The notes under the pieces were generated by a model that saw only the letters and a list, made by a program, of their open reading frames with translations, did no database searches and was not told the origin of the DNA. Shown here one piece after another: positions 11,955 to 24,230 of a stretch of DNA of 64,000 nt. Source of the stretch: Bagarius yarrelli (Eukaryota; Chordata; Actinopteri; Siluriformes; Sisoridae); the NCBI GenBank assembly GCA_005784505.1, contig VCAZ01000012.1, positions 3,849,011 to 3,913,010 of the forward strand. Direction: 5' to 3'. The translations under genes were made by a program, and so were the position numbers. Numbering within the stretch: the first letter of the stretch is position 1; the number at the start of each line of letters is the position of its first letter.

Positions 11955-13085
11955 AGAAACAAGTTCAAGTTCACGTTCAAGAAGCTTTATAGTTATTTCA
12001 ACCATAAATAGCAGATGCAGTACACAGTGAAATGAAACAATGTTTCTCCAAGACCCCATGGTGCTACACAAAACAACACAGAATTATACAAAACAACAAA
12101 GTTCTACTTAACCGAAGAACAACACAGAGCTAAAGACTAAAGAATAACTTGTTTTAGCAGCATAAAGTGCATGTGTGCAAACTGGTGCAAACAGTATAAA
12201 ACAGACAGTGCAAAAAAACAACACAAACATTACTCTAGACAGACAAAAAAAACAGACAATACAAAAACAAAACACACTGTACAGTACATTCAAGAGCACC
12301 TACCAGGTTATAAAAGATGTGCAGGTAGAGAAATGTGTGTCAGTTCAGTTCTGAGTGTTGAGGAACCTGAGGGCTTGAGGAAAGAAAGTGTTACACATTC
12401 GGGTTGTGAAAGCCGGAATGCTACGATTCCTTTTTCCAGATGGCAGGAGTGTGAAAAGTGAGCGAGAGTGCTCAGTGTGGTGGTACGAGAGATACTGCTT
12501 CCAATCCAGACTTACTGAGGTCTTTCAGTCAGAAAGTCCGGGATCCAGTTGCAGAGGGAGGTGTTCAGGCCCAGCAGCGAGAACAACAGCGGTGCACAGG
12601 GAAGTGTTGAAAATGTCAGTGAAGACATTTGCTAGTTGTTGTGCACAGTCCCTGACAACCTTGCCTGGGATGTTGTCAATCAGATCAATCTAATCTGATC
12701 AAGTCAATTAGACTTCCGTGGGTTAATTCTGCTAAGTCTAAACACTGGAAAGAGGTATTGCACCTCAAACTGGGCGTAGAAGTCTGCCACTGAGCCCCCC
12801 CTCCACGCTTTCCACACTTTAGCTTCCTTATGCATCCCTTTGACGGGACTCTCCCGGCCACTGGCATCAGGTGACGCCGAGGGCTCAGGGCCTGGTTCTC
12901 ATAGCAAGCTGAGGTCGCAAAGTTTGCCAACTACATCGTGTTGCTGCATAATTATTGAACAGCGTCTGGTGATTCTATACATGAACATCAATGTTTCTGG
13001 TCCTTCCTTTGTTGGGCTAAAAACATAAATTTTGTATCCGGAGTGGCTGCTGTGTTCTACTGCTGCGCCGCCATCTTAGAGTATG
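11955..13085. repeat. LINE-derived dispersed repeat inside a prkce intron
   Basis: From 'aagttcacgttcaagaagctttatag' the sequence has the look of a common fish non-LTR repeat. That includes the 'gtgcatgtgtgcaaactggtgcaaacagt' stretch and the 'gaggaacctgagggcttgaggaaag' to 'ttccagatggcagga' block near 12,360-12,450. Several overlapping short open frames (12,171-13,028) are fragments, not genes. Exact family and boundaries are uncertain; the 12,480-13,085 part may be a second element. Confidence 0.5.
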
Positions 13086-13259
13086 CTCGATTCATGTATT
13101 TATAATAACAACATAAAAAATAAAGAATAAACTGTTAAAGTGGAGTTGCACATGTAAAGGCGTTATAAACATTTTAACAGCACTCAAGAGTCAGTGTAAC
13201 TAGAGTAAATTATGTGGCTGATCTGCTGCGCTTTTATTGTGCTTGGTCTCCCTCTGCAG

Positions 13260-13389
13260 GTGGGCTCTCAGCGTTTCAGTGTGAACATGCCCCACAAATT
13301 CAGCATTCACAACTATAAAGTGCCCACATTCTGTGACCACTGCGGCTCATTACTGTGGGGGCTGATGAGGCAAGGACTGCAGTGCAAAG
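13260..13389 (+). CDS. prkce: prkce exon: first half of C1B
   Basis: Acceptor cctctgcag| and donor AAAG|GTGAGC are clear. The exon encodes VGSQRFSVNMPHKFSIHNY, then KVPTFCDHCGSLLWGLMRQG and LQCK. This is C1B, the second diacylglycerol/phorbol-ester-binding zinc finger: the first His is in MPHKF, Cys pair CDHC, and the ligand-groove Trp-Gly is in LLWGL. It matches mammalian epsilon almost residue for residue with no damage. Confidence 0.96.
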
Positions 13390-14231
13390 GTGAGCCCACA
13401 ACCAACATTAATAATAATAATAATAATTTTTACACCTCCTATTTATAATAAAAACAATTGTTGTAGCAGGACTGGATGATATAGCCAAATTTTTGGTAAG
13501 AAATAAATCGTTATAAATATTAGAAAAGCTTCAGAAAAAATGCCAATGGACGTCTGTACCTACAAACATCTAAAAAATTAATTTGCCAAGTCTATAAAAC
13601 CTCTTATAAAACTATATAATATTGTCACCTGAATATTTGTACTTTCTACTTACAGTTCTTTTACACTTTTAATCCAGACTTGTTAGCTTTAGCTTTAATC
13701 TGTTTGGTGGCTTAATTGATATTAATTATTTTGATTGTGCAATTTTTGTATATTAAATCTTGAATCTTGAATTTCTTTACTACCAGTTTACCATCAAAAG
13801 ACCATAATATATATGACCTTTGTGTTCATAATGTTATTTTTACGGAACTGTAACGTAATTCTGGTATTTTTTATTTGAGTACATGTCAGTGCCCAAACTT
13901 CTTTACTTTAACTTGAATAAATAAGTGTATTTCAACTTCTTAAATCTGATGTCAAGTCGATAATAATAACTAATTTGTTTTTTGTACCTCTGTTATTTTT
14001 TGGCTGTGTGTATCCAACATGCCCATTTAGGAATATTGCATCAAAATTTAGCATTAATTCATAGGAATCTATTACACGTTGTTTTATGACAATTCCTTTT
14101 ACAAAACTATTTACAGTGACATTTTCTTTTGTATAACATACATTTAATGGTTTTCCTTATATTCAAAATAAATGATCTTAATAATTAATGACAAACTTGC
14201 ATCACATATTGTAATGCATATCTTTCTGTCA

Positions 14232-14265
<34 letters not shown>

Positions 14266-14269
14266 GCAG

Positions 14270-14412
14270 TGTGTAAAATGAATGTGCACAGACGCTGTGA
14301 AAGCAATGTCGCCCCAAACTGCGGCGTCAATGCGCGGGGCATCGCTAAAGTGCTGTCTGACCTCGGAGTGACGCCTGATAAAATCTCCAGCAGTACACAA
14401 AGGAGGAAAAAG
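14270..14412 (+). CDS. prkce: prkce exon: end of C1B and start of V3 hinge
   Basis: The exon begins after a long (CT)n polypyrimidine tract and tccctgcag. It encodes VCKMNVHRRCESNVAPNCGV, closing the C1B zinc sites, then GIAKVLSDLGVTPDKISS and QRRKK. The reading frame meets a stop (TGA) at 14,419, so the exon must end before it. No GT fits. AAAAAG|GCAAGA at 14,413 is a good GC-type donor and joins in phase 0 to the next exon, as in other vertebrate PRKCE proteins where KK is followed by the proline-rich hinge. This therefore looks like a GC-AG intron. Confidence 0.92.
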
Positions 14413-14635
14413 GCAAGATGATGATGATCATATAGAAATCTGCTAATCTGCTAATAAGCATAATGAGGAAACTGCAGTATTTACCCCCAGTCCGAATTTG
14501 ACCACATAAACCTCCTAAAGCCAGCATCTTGGCTTCTTATTTATTAGTACTGCTACTTCTATCACTCTGAGAAGGACCAGAGAAAATCTCATGGATTGCT
14601 GAAAATATAAAATATTCACTGTACGAATCCTGCAT

Positions 14636-14835
14636 AGATTCAATTCAATTCAATTTTATTTGGTATAGCACTTTTTACAATGGCCATTGTTACGAAGCAG
14701 CTTTATGTATTATAAGATGACAATGAAACAGAAATCGATGGCAAGGAAAAACTCCCTGAGATGGAAATAGAAAAAAACCTTGAGAGGAACCAGACTCAGC
14801 AGAGAACACATCCTCATTTGGGTGAAAACAGATCC
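14636..14835 (-). repeat. 3' end of a fish LINE-type repeat (minus strand)
   Basis: The sequence starts with (TTCAA)n followed by 'ttttatttggtatagcacttttt' and runs through 'aaaaactccctgagatgg' and 'ccttgagaggaaccagactc', a well-known dispersed teleost repeat. Its reverse-oriented tail recurs at 34,205-34,285 (gctgctttgacacaat...agcgctataaaatt), which supports the call. The short tandem end suggests non-LTR retroposition. Confidence 0.65.
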
Positions 14836-15164
14836 CTAGATCATAGACAAAAATTTGTTTTCCACACGTCTGTCCTGTTCTTTGCTAGTCTCTGGACTGT
14901 CTTAGCCTACATTACTCTTTTTCCTTTAATTGTTACTGTAATATCACTAATAAATATAATAATGTATAGCAATAATTCTAAGGAAGATTTGTTAAATGAA
15001 AACCTTGTTTGTGTTTGTATTCTGAACATATTTAGAACAATGTGTTTTATCGCAGTGATCATAAAAAACCCCCCAAAAAACCTGAAATGTATATGGAAGG
15101 TGTTTTATTATATATTGTATGTTTTTTGTTAACTTTAACGCTGGTTGTATTATGTGCCACACAG

Positions 15165-15258
15165 ATTAGTCAAGGTGCAGACCCTCAACCTCTGCCAGTA
15201 TCTCCACAAACAGAGGAAGATCGCTCCAAATCGGCGCCCACTTCACCGTGTGACCAGG
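15165..15258 (+). CDS. prkce: prkce exon: V3 hinge with 14-3-3 site
   Basis: Acceptor gccacacag| and donor CAGG|GTAAAC are good. It encodes ISQGADPQPLPVSPQTEEDR and SKSAPTSPCDQ. In mammalian PKC epsilon the Ser in the RSKS segment (S346) and the SP site beside it are phosphorylated, and S346 with S368 forms a 14-3-3 docking pair; both residues are kept here. The part before EEDRSKS is variable in the family and differs from mammals as expected. Confidence 0.94.
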
Positions 15259-15474
15259 GTAAACACACACTCGCCATCTGTCACACTTTACCAAACCGTT
15301 GTAAAACTCTGCTAACATATCGACCATTTGATAAGGAGTTTTAGGGAGAAAAGCATCAGCTGTGTGTCAGTAATAACTACATTCGCTCTTGTTATTAAAC
15401 TCAAACTTGTATAATAACACATCGCCTTATACTCTGTAATTTAGAATTACGTGTGTTTTTCTCTCTGCATGCAG

Positions 15475-15689
15475 ACATTAAGGATCTGGAGAACATCAGG
15501 AAAGCGTTGTCTTTTGATCACCGTGGGGAGGAGCTGAAAGCAGAGCCAGCTTCATCCCCGAACAGGAGTAGTTCAGAAGGGACGGGAGAGGGTCAAGAGA
15601 ATGGGGACGTGAAGACGCTGCAGTCAAAGAGAATGAGCCTGGATGATTTCAACTTCATCAAAGTGCTTGGCAAGGGCAGCTTTGGCAAG
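15475..15689 (+). CDS. prkce: prkce exon: rest of hinge and glycine-rich loop
   Basis: The exon lies between ctgcatgcag| and GGCAAG|GTGAAC. It encodes DIKDLENIRKALSFDHRGEE (including the conserved KALSF Ser, the second 14-3-3 site), a short acidic and Ser-rich stretch, then LDDFNFIKVLGKGSFGK. LGKGSFGK is the ATP-binding glycine-rich loop of the kinase. One Asn of the mammalian LENNIRK is absent, a normal length change. The open frame running past the donor to 15,812 is intron read-through. Confidence 0.95.
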
Positions 15690-16469
15690 GTGAACCTCCT
15701 GACGAAACACCACTCTGTGACTAGGACATCTGTTTTCTGTGTGCTGCTTTACTTTTGGAAAGATTGTTGTGGGCTTGGGTTGCAGCTTCTGCATTTTATA
15801 TCAAGCTGTTAATGTAGCACATCATGACATACAATATCACTTCTAAGTAACAAAGTTTTCATCTAAGTGTATCTGCCATTTGCATTTGGCAGGAACTTTT
15901 CTTTTCAGGCAAGTGAGGCAAAATCAAGTCAAAACATGTGGACATACTGATAGGCTAGCGGGTGCTAAAACAAATCGGAAAGAAGCTAATTCCAGATATA
16001 GAAAGATTTAAGTAAAATGAATGCACATTTAAAACGCAGAACGTTAATTATTAGAACACAGATCTCTGTGTTGCAGAGCAAATTAATGAGTAATTTCTTC
16101 CAGTAAAATCTAATACAAGCTTTATTTTTACAGCATTGCTGTAAATGACCTCATAAATAAATTTTATATAAAACTCCAAGACTCTAAAAAATACACCATA
16201 AGGTCAAAAATATTGGATAACTGGCCACTGTCATGCTCTGGGGTGTTGGGGGGAGAAGAAGGAACGATGAGATTTGATGCAACAGAACCTTTGTTTTGAA
16301 ACCAAAAAGAAAAAATAAGGAAACCGGTGAACGGAGAAACTTAAAACATACATTAGCTATTAGCATTAGCAGTTAGCATTAGTGGTTAGCATAAAGAACG
16401 ATGAATATTCAGGAAACAATATTTGCAACACACAACGAGGGAGACAAAGGAAATAACATCACAACATTA

Positions 16470-16600
16470 TAACAAAAAGTTTGAGAAGGTCTAGGTGTTC
16501 AGTGGGGTTGAGATCAGGGCTCTGTGCAGGACCCTTAGGTTGTTATACACTTACCAGAACACACCGTGTTCTCATGAAGCTTGTTTGTGTGGGTGTGCTG
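16470..16600 (-). mobile_element. Tc1-like transposase scrap
   Basis: The stretch 'ttcagtggggttgagatcag' with 'ggctctgtgcagg' is the minus-strand counterpart of the AQSPDLNPIEH region seen in the Tc1-like copies at 3,295-3,595 and 11,265-11,500. It is too short for more. Confidence 0.5.
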
Positions 16601-17074
16601 GTAAGATGTGCGAAAACTCTCACATGCAGGTTAGTTTGTTTAGTTTTTTAACTCAAACCAGAGTCTGTCATTGGTTGTGACTCAGGGGTTAAAAAAAATC
16701 TCAGAAAGCTGGTGTCATTTGTTAAAAAACTACATGATTAGGGTTTAAAGAATCTCCCTGAAATTTGCTCTGGGGATTTTATTCCATTAAACCTTACAAA
16801 TGCTATGCGAAAAACGGCAGTATAGGATGAACAGAAAAAACCCCCCAAAAAAACGAAATGTTAATAAATATATTTCTTACATATATTTTTAAGTCTTGTT
16901 GTAACAGCACCTTTTCCCTCTTCTAGTTTCTATTTTTCTATTCTATATCCTGTTATATTCTTTTTCATCTAAACTCATTCTTCTTTTTTCCGAGCTCATG
17001 GAATTCCAGATATTTTAAGCTTAGTTTTACAGACAGCATCATATCACATCACTTTGTTGTGTGTATTTGTGCAG

Positions 17075-17248
17075 GTGATGCTGGCGGAGCTCAGAGGCAC
17101 AGACGAGGTGTACGCTGTAAAGGTTCTCAAGAAAGATGTGATTCTGCAGGACGATGATGTTGATTGCACTCTTACAGAGAAACGCATCCTAGCTCTGGCC
17201 AGAAAACACCCGTACCTGACTCAGCTTTTCTGCTGCTTTCAGACCAAG
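17075..17248 (+). CDS. prkce: prkce exon: kinase N-lobe
   Basis: Acceptor tttgtgcag| and donor ACCAAG|GTATAA. It encodes VMLAELRGTDEVYAVKVLKK, where AVKVLKK holds the ATP-anchoring Lys, then DVILQDDDVDCTLTEKRILA, with the alpha-C Glu of TEKRI, and HPYLTQLFCCFQTK. Residues follow mammalian PKC epsilon closely and there is no frame damage. Confidence 0.96.
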
Positions 17249-17371
17249 GTATAACCCACGCTCGTAGGTAGTAAATTAATACACCACTAGAGGGAGCTAA
17301 TGATTTAACTTCAAACACTGCAATAACATTATTGTAGTTCTTTTGTCATAATATACATTGATTAGCTGGTT

Positions 17372-17530
17372 AAAAAAAAAAACTTTAATTATCACATATA
17401 CATTGCTGTGCACAAATATTTCTTAACTTCTTAGTTAAGAAGTGTCAGACATGATACAGTGTTGCGGAGCAGACAGGGTTAAGGGCCTTGCTTTACGTGC
17501 CCAACAGTGGGAGCTTAGTAATGGTATATA
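17372..17530 (-). repeat. tRNA-type SINE, minus strand, partial
   Basis: This contains 'gttaagggccttgctttacg' with 'cccaacagtgggagctt', the reverse complement of the core shared with the SINE copies at 42,170-42,405 and 63,805-64,000. Its 3' end begins with 'atcacatatacattgctgtgc'. The tRNA-like head is lost. Confidence 0.7.
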
Positions 17531-19255
17531 TTTTTATAATTTAAGAAGAACGAATCCGTAATTAATTAAAAAATATATATTTTGAGCAAGTTGTGTAAAT
17601 AAAATCTCCTATAATACTAAACCTAAAGGACACCCTGCAGCTTTATCGGACGAATGTCCTTATACTGACTTATATTTTTAACATATCCCAATAATAAACA
17701 TTTGTTACATCAATCCTTGTCAGTTCCTTTAAACTGTGAACAACAATTGTGTAGACTTCTCCCATGCTCTTGTGTTTAGCTGTGGGTTTGCTGTGTACGG
17801 TGTGTAAGCATGACTCATGTATTGTAATTGTATGAGTGAGCAGTGGTACTTTAGAGCTTAAACCTGTCGTTGAATTGTTGTTGTATAATGTTTTCTACTC
17901 GCTTCTAATTTATTTATTCTACCATTTCCCCAAACAAGCCGGGAACATTGTGTTCTGAAAGTTGGGAGGAGAGGGAGGGGATAAGAGAGAGCGCGGGTGG
18001 GTAGCACCAGGCTGAGGAAGAGCGACGAGACGAAACATGTGTGGAAGTGAAGAAAAAAGAGATTTCAGGTTGAGGATGAAAGAGGATAGATTTAGTGGAT
18101 AAAAGTATACAGAATATTCGTTCAGACTATTAACTGAGTAACTGTCTATTTGATTCTTTTTGGCTCATCTTTCTGCATTTTGCATGTTTAATACGTTTGT
18201 ATCCTAAGATCTTTTCTTCTTTTCACATTCAGACTGTTTCATGTTTTTGTCCCTGCTAATGGGCACATTAGCCTCGTCTTTGCTCTGTTGAATACAGGCG
18301 ATTGTTGTGGGCCTTACATAGTGGGCTGCTGATCTTTATCATCTCTAATTGTATTCCTATGCTGTTTGTTTTCCCACAGCCATACTTACCAAGCCCTTAA
18401 ACACCCCTAAAGTAATGAGAGTGGAAGCTATACTGTTCAATTAAAACTGACTTTGCAGTGTTTAGAGATAATACAATAACACCTAACTACATAGGCCTAT
18501 TTCTAAATGTATAATGTACTGGCAACATGCTAAATTATTTCTAGATGTTGCTTAGTATTTTCTTATTTATATGCCACCTTGTGATGTCTTTTTCATTGTT
18601 TAACATTTTAACGACTTCCTTTTTATTGTCTGTTGCATTTATATCAGTTTATAGTATAATAAATAAAGAAAAGTATTGGGGAGCTTATGTATGTTTGGAA
18701 CCTATTCCACTATAATAACCTCCATCATATACTAACCTCCATAATATACTGACTATAATAACCTCCATACTTTTTGGAGTGTGACTGTTGGGATTTGATC
18801 ATTTAGTAGGATCAGGCAATAATGTTGGGTTTAGAGTTTAGTGATGCTGAAACAGTGTTTAAGCCTCTTAGGTCCAGTAATGTAACTATATGTAAGTTAT
18901 TTCATTCAGACAAATAATGTGCACAAAAGATTAAATTAGGATTAAATTAAGCACCTAGGGTGCTATGTAAATATTTACACAGTGGTGTGCAGTCAAGATC
19001 TTCTCTGTTGGTTTAAACACTATTAGAAGCTGACCAACATTTACAACTTAAATATACAATTCTAATTTTGTTTGTGTCATGTGCTGCCATGTTAATCTAA
19101 TCTGCCAACGCCTTCAGAATCAGTAGTGCCGGCCGATGTACCTTAAACTATATTAAAAGTGGCAGATTGCTGATTGGTTAATATTATTAAACACTGGTTC
19201 TTTAACCAATCGGATTTTTAAACCCGCCCCCCGAAGCCCGCTAGCTGGCTCACGA

Positions 19256-19765
19256 TTAGGGCTGAATGATTAGTCGAAATGGAAGCACAATTTGAAGCGC
19301 TGCGATTAGCTTATCGCAAAAGGCTGCAATGTGAACACGATATAAAAGTCCCAGAGCAAATGAATGACTGTCTTCTTTGAGTGGCAGTCATACCAGCCAA
19401 TTGAGTGCACGCAGCTTCGTGTTTTGCTATAAAGTCGTGTTCAAGTGCTTGCTAGTGACGCAGTCTAGTTGCAAGCAAAAAACTACAATTTCAGAATTGT
19501 TTGCTGCTGTTACAGCATTTAAAAATTTGAGGAAATAACTAATGCAATAGCCCGCTAGCTCATTGAAGACATAGTGCCTTTAATGCAGTGACAAAGAGGA
19601 TTGAAAACCTCATCCGAACATATTTTAGCCTCATTGCAATTCCACAGCTTTACACTAAATGTAAAATAAATAAAAATAAAGTTGAGGAGGAATTAAAACA
19701 CAGACTTGTGGTTTAGCCGGACGATTGAATCGCATTTTATTTTCACCGTGCAGCACTAAATAAGA
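19256..19765. mobile_element. possible small non-autonomous element with imperfect inverted ends
   Basis: The left edge reads TAGGGCTGaATGATTAgTCG, and the right edge, reverse-complemented, reads TTAGTGCTGCACggtg followed by an ATTCAATCG stretch. This resembles the TAGGGCTGCA...ATTAATCG ends of some fish non-autonomous transposons. No clear target duplication or ORF is present, so the call is tentative. Confidence 0.35.
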
Positions 19766-22737
19766 ATAAAATTTTTTTACAGCCTAGCACAGACTAGCAA
19801 AACTCGTCTGTACAGTTTCATTAAAATTTTTTGCCCACAGTGGCTGACGGTGGAGGAGAAATTAACTTTGTCTCGAATATACTTAAAAAATATGTTCTTA
19901 AGGCGGATTTTTCTTAACAGTTAGACACCGTTAGGAGGAATTGGTTAACCCCAAAGCTAACTAACTTATCCCGGCCTGGAAAAGAGTTTGTTCACCACTT
20001 CTAGACCAGTGTCGATGTTTTTGTGATGTTATATTAATATTAAAATAAATAGTGATTATGAGCTGCTCCAGATGATGTATGTGAAACAGTTGCAGTTGTA
20101 TTTCAAAAATGTGGTGTCTTAACAAGGTTTCTTGTTTTAATAAGATGGTTTTTATCATTAATACATGAAATGTCTTTTTGTCTGTAATGCCATGCCGTGT
20201 TATTTTGCCTTTTTGTATAGTTTTAATGATTTCTATAATTGCGGCGTAATTAAGAGGTTTATTAGTTGGGTCCCTACTGAAGGCCTGCCCCTGAATGCAG
20301 CCCAAAATGTGTTTCCCGGAGCTGTTTGTGTACTTTTTATAAAACAGTGTACTTGTGTAAATTTCCCATACTCTAATCAAATCTCATTGAATGAAAAGCA
20401 GCTGAGCAGATGTGTGTTCCCTGGCCTTTAATTTTTCCTTCACTTTTTCGCCTCACTCTCTCATCGGTCCTTTGTTGCCCCACACGTAGTGCACCAGGTT
20501 GACCTCTTGTTAACATCACGCCTTCCCTCGCTTCATTTAATGTTCTCTTTATGTGTAATTTGCCATTAGGCACCGCCAAGAACGTCACTGCCTGGACTCT
20601 GTTCTTTTTCCCCCAAACGAAATACACACTGTTCCTTATGCAAAATGAGCACTGTCATTAACCAAACCACACTTACACTAACATGAACACACAACTAACA
20701 ATCTCTTCTTTAGTTCTTTTTCTTTTTTAATTGTAATTCAATGCAGTTTGCTTTCTTGTGTGAATGTTGTTGAAGGAAGAAAGGAAGGAAGGAAGGAGAG
20801 ACCCATAGTTTTTTTTTTTCCCCCATAGTAAATCCTGGTGCCATCTTCTCTCAAAACACATCCAGCTTTCCAGATAATGTAAAAGAAAATAAGATTCATC
20901 CGACCAGGTCTTCTTCTATGGTTTATGGTCCATGGTCCAGTCTTGATGAACATGTATCTATTTTTGGCTCTTCCAGCAGTGGTCAGGAGTCAGAAGGGCC
21001 TCGATCATTATAGTATACAGATCATGAATCATCTTTTTCACTGCGTTTGCTTCTGAGACAATGGCCGTAACAGGAGTGGCGTAGGGGTTAGTTTGACACA
21101 CGTTAAGAGTTTCTATTAAATATAAACGTAAATATAAAATTGCTTTTGAAAGGTAATTTAAAAATGTACTATTTACTAAAGGTTAGAATATCAATACACT
21201 TAAGTAAAATAATTATCATGATAGTTAGCTGTATCAATATTTCTACACAGCTCTACTTTTAACATTATGACCAATCGGTGTAAATACACTAATGCACGCT
21301 CCGGATTACTTACTGAGTTGGATGTACAGACAACAGGAAAAACCTGTCTGGCTCCTAGTTTCTGTCTGTCATTTAGTCATCAGACTTCTTTTGTACCTAA
21401 AGCTGGAAAATAACATTTGGTAAGTCCATTGTGAAACGTCTGACTAACTGACCAATGCTATTGAGTAATTTCCTTTTTGATGATTGTCACAGCAAATGTT
21501 ATTCTCCAACAATGCCCTTAAAATGTTTACCTTTACTTAAAGTAAAAATCATGAACAATGACTGAAATGAATGAGGGATTTTTCGGACCCAGCGACATGT
21601 TCTAAAGTAGTTACCTTCATCAAAAAGGTGGTATAAGGTCATGAGCCGGCAGCAGCATGTTGTAGTACAAACTAATTGGAGGCCACAATCCCCAATTTGG
21701 TGGAAAGCCTTTCTAGAAATGTGAAGGTTAATATAAGAAAAAAAATAAGGCAAAAACTGGAACAGGAAAGAAACGAATATGGATGTGAGCAAGGATACAT
21801 TGATATAATGTGACTAGAATATAGTGTAACTATGTTTGTAAGTATTTTAACCATTTAATCAATTAACAATATACAAAAGCAAGGAATTAGACAACTAAAA
21901 TTCTTTTATAACTATTATTATTTTATCTAACCAATAAATGTACATTTTCGACACTGATTATTATAAAGCCTGACGTTTATTTATGTTTTTGTCCATTTCT
22001 TTTTAAAACTTTCTCTTTTTAGGTAATAGGTAATAATTAATAATTTTTTGGGCTTGTCTACAGAATTTGACAGCAGCTTGTAGTACTTCCAGCGGTTTGG
22101 GCTATTTTTCTTTTTCTGTAAATTTTGTTGTTCCTTCATTAATCTTAAAGTTGGATCGCAGCTGCTTGTCCATGCCTCAGGCTGAACTATTAACCCTGCA
22201 ATCAGAACAAAACCTTGAACCAAAACACAGTGAAATGCAGGTCGCCTCAATTGATAACGCATGTTTTGATTCAGATTCCAGGATTTGTTACTGATTATTA
22301 AACACTGTATTGATTAATAAAGGACCACAAAGAATAAAATGCAGCTCATGTTTGGATCTTAAGCAAGTTCGGAGTGATTTACGGATACAAATTCGAAGGT
22401 TTTTTTTTTTTTTAGATTTAACATTTTTTAGTGACATGCATCCTATGGATATATCAGTCTGGATATTTTCCTGTTACAACGGCATACCGATAGATACCAA
22501 TACCAAGATACAGATTCAGCAGTGCTTTAGACTTTTGGTCTGTCCGGCTGTTTTCTGGGATGATTTGTACGCTAACAGTTTCAATGCATTTAAATGCTAC
22601 TACAGTTCCACTGTGATTAGAAGCCATGTTTCTGATAATGAACTCACATGGCTGCATTGCATTTTTAGGACCAAAATCTGTGTCTACGTTCAACTTTCAG
22701 CAATCTTTAAGCATCTGCTTGTCCATCTTCTGATAAC

Positions 22738-22875
22738 CTGGGAAGTGGGTTTGATTCCCAGGACCACCAAGCTGCCACCAATGGGCCCTGAGCAAAGCCC
22801 TTAACCATCAACTGCTTAGAAAGAGATAAGCAAGTGAAAATATAAGTTGTTCTGGATAAGGGTGTCTAAATAACC
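22738..22875 (+). repeat. tRNA-type SINE, partial
   Basis: This carries a B-box-like 'ggtttgattcccaggacc', the core 'gggccctgagcaaagccctt', and the tail 'ttctggataagggtgtctaa'. It belongs to the same SINE family as the copies at 31,690, 44,463 and 61,690. Confidence 0.8.
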
Positions 22876-23829
22876 TCAGCTCAGTTAATCATTTTTTTTT
22901 TCAAGCTTTCCTCTCAGAACAGACTGTTCTCAAACACAGTTTTTTTTTTCTACAGGGCTCTTTAGCATGTTAAGGCTTGAACCATTTCGAACAACTCCGT
23001 TTGTTCAAACAAAGTATCAGAAAAAGAGTGGAAATGAGAGAGGTTGAAGGCGTGACACAGGGATGTTGGATTTGCACTGTGTAAAGAGAGATCAATCAAA
23101 GTTGTGTTTGTTCTCCCTTTAGCCCACTTTCAACAGGTGCTGCATGACAACTTGTTTTGCAAACAGAATAACACTTGTATGTTTTTTTATGGGAAGATGT
23201 TAAGTAAGATTGCTATTTTAACCATAATAAGATCCATGTGTGAGTGTATATGTGTGCCTTTGCATCTGCTAGCAGTTCATGATCATTTGTTATACCGTTG
23301 TTTTTTGTATTTCCCTAACCTATAAATTATCAAGCATTCTAAAGCATTTATCTTTAATTTGCTCATAGTTAGTATTAATTACCCAGAGGGACATACACCC
23401 CCTTGTGCTGTGTTGAAAGTGTAAATTATTACCCATTATGTTAACCACAGGTAATCTGTAGTTATTACTATTAGTTTAGGGGTTAATGGTAAAGGGCAGA
23501 TTTACAGAGCTGTGTTTCTGTGATCCTTTTTAAAGCTTTATGTTCAGTCTTATTAACATTAACCTGAACTAGAGTTTGTGTTTCAGTTTTGTTTGTTCAT
23601 TTGGTGGGCATAGCTATGTGCGTGTACAGAATTTCACGACCATTACACATCTGTGTACTTTCAAATCAATGGAAAGACATTTCCTTTGATTTTTTTATCA
23701 ATTACTAAGGATTAAAAAATTTGTGCCATTTTTGTTGTTAGGTCACGCACTGATAATTGGTTGAGGAGGCTTAAGGTAATGCCAGCTTCATCATTTATTC
23801 GTTTAATGTATTTAAGGGCTTGTGAATGC

Positions 23830-24230
23830 CTCTTCTGAAGGCGTTGTCATGTAGAAACAGGATTAGACCTTTTAGTTCTACTGCAAGGTTTGCTGTTTTG
23901 GAATACTTCTTCCTTTTCTGGATGATGAATTCAACAGTGCTCCTTGAGATGTTTGAGGCTTGGGAAATTTTTTAAAATCCAAGCTTCTTCACAACTTTAT
24001 CCCTGACCTGTCTGGTGAGTTCTTTGGTCTTCATGATGCTGTTTGTTCACTAAGGTTTTCTAACAAACCACTAAGGTCTTCATAAAACAGGTGTATTTAT
24101 ACTGAATTACACAAAGGTGGACTTTATTAACTAATTAGGTGACTTCTGACTTCTGGCAATTCATTGCACTGGATTTTATTTAGGGGTAACAGAGTACATT
24201 ACGGTGAATACACACTTTTCAGATAAAATT
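23830..24230 (-). mobile_element. Tc1-like transposon relic, transposase N-terminus
   Basis: On the minus strand, 'atgaagaccaaagaactcac' at about 24,035 begins a frame giving MKTKELTRQVRDKVV, the start of a Tc1-like DNA-binding domain. It then breaks at a stop and resumes as a helix-turn-helix with NISRSTV. The sequence beyond the ATG (24,070-24,230) is the leader and terminal region, including 'aggtggactttattaactaa'. It is inactive. Confidence 0.75.

Noticed and set aside
14761..15132. 123-codon hydrophobic open frame as a membrane protein
   Set aside because: It starts in a LINE-type repeat end and continues in AT-rich intron; the hydrophobicity reflects T-rich codons.
15453..15812. 119-codon open frame as a separate small kinase gene
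   Set aside because: It is a prkce exon (15,475-15,689) with intron read-through after the GTGAAC donor; the next exon continues the kinase N-lobe in phase.
22310..22804. 164-codon open frame in a prkce intron
   Set aside because: The end lies in a SINE and a poly-T run encodes its Phe stretch; no motif or splice support.
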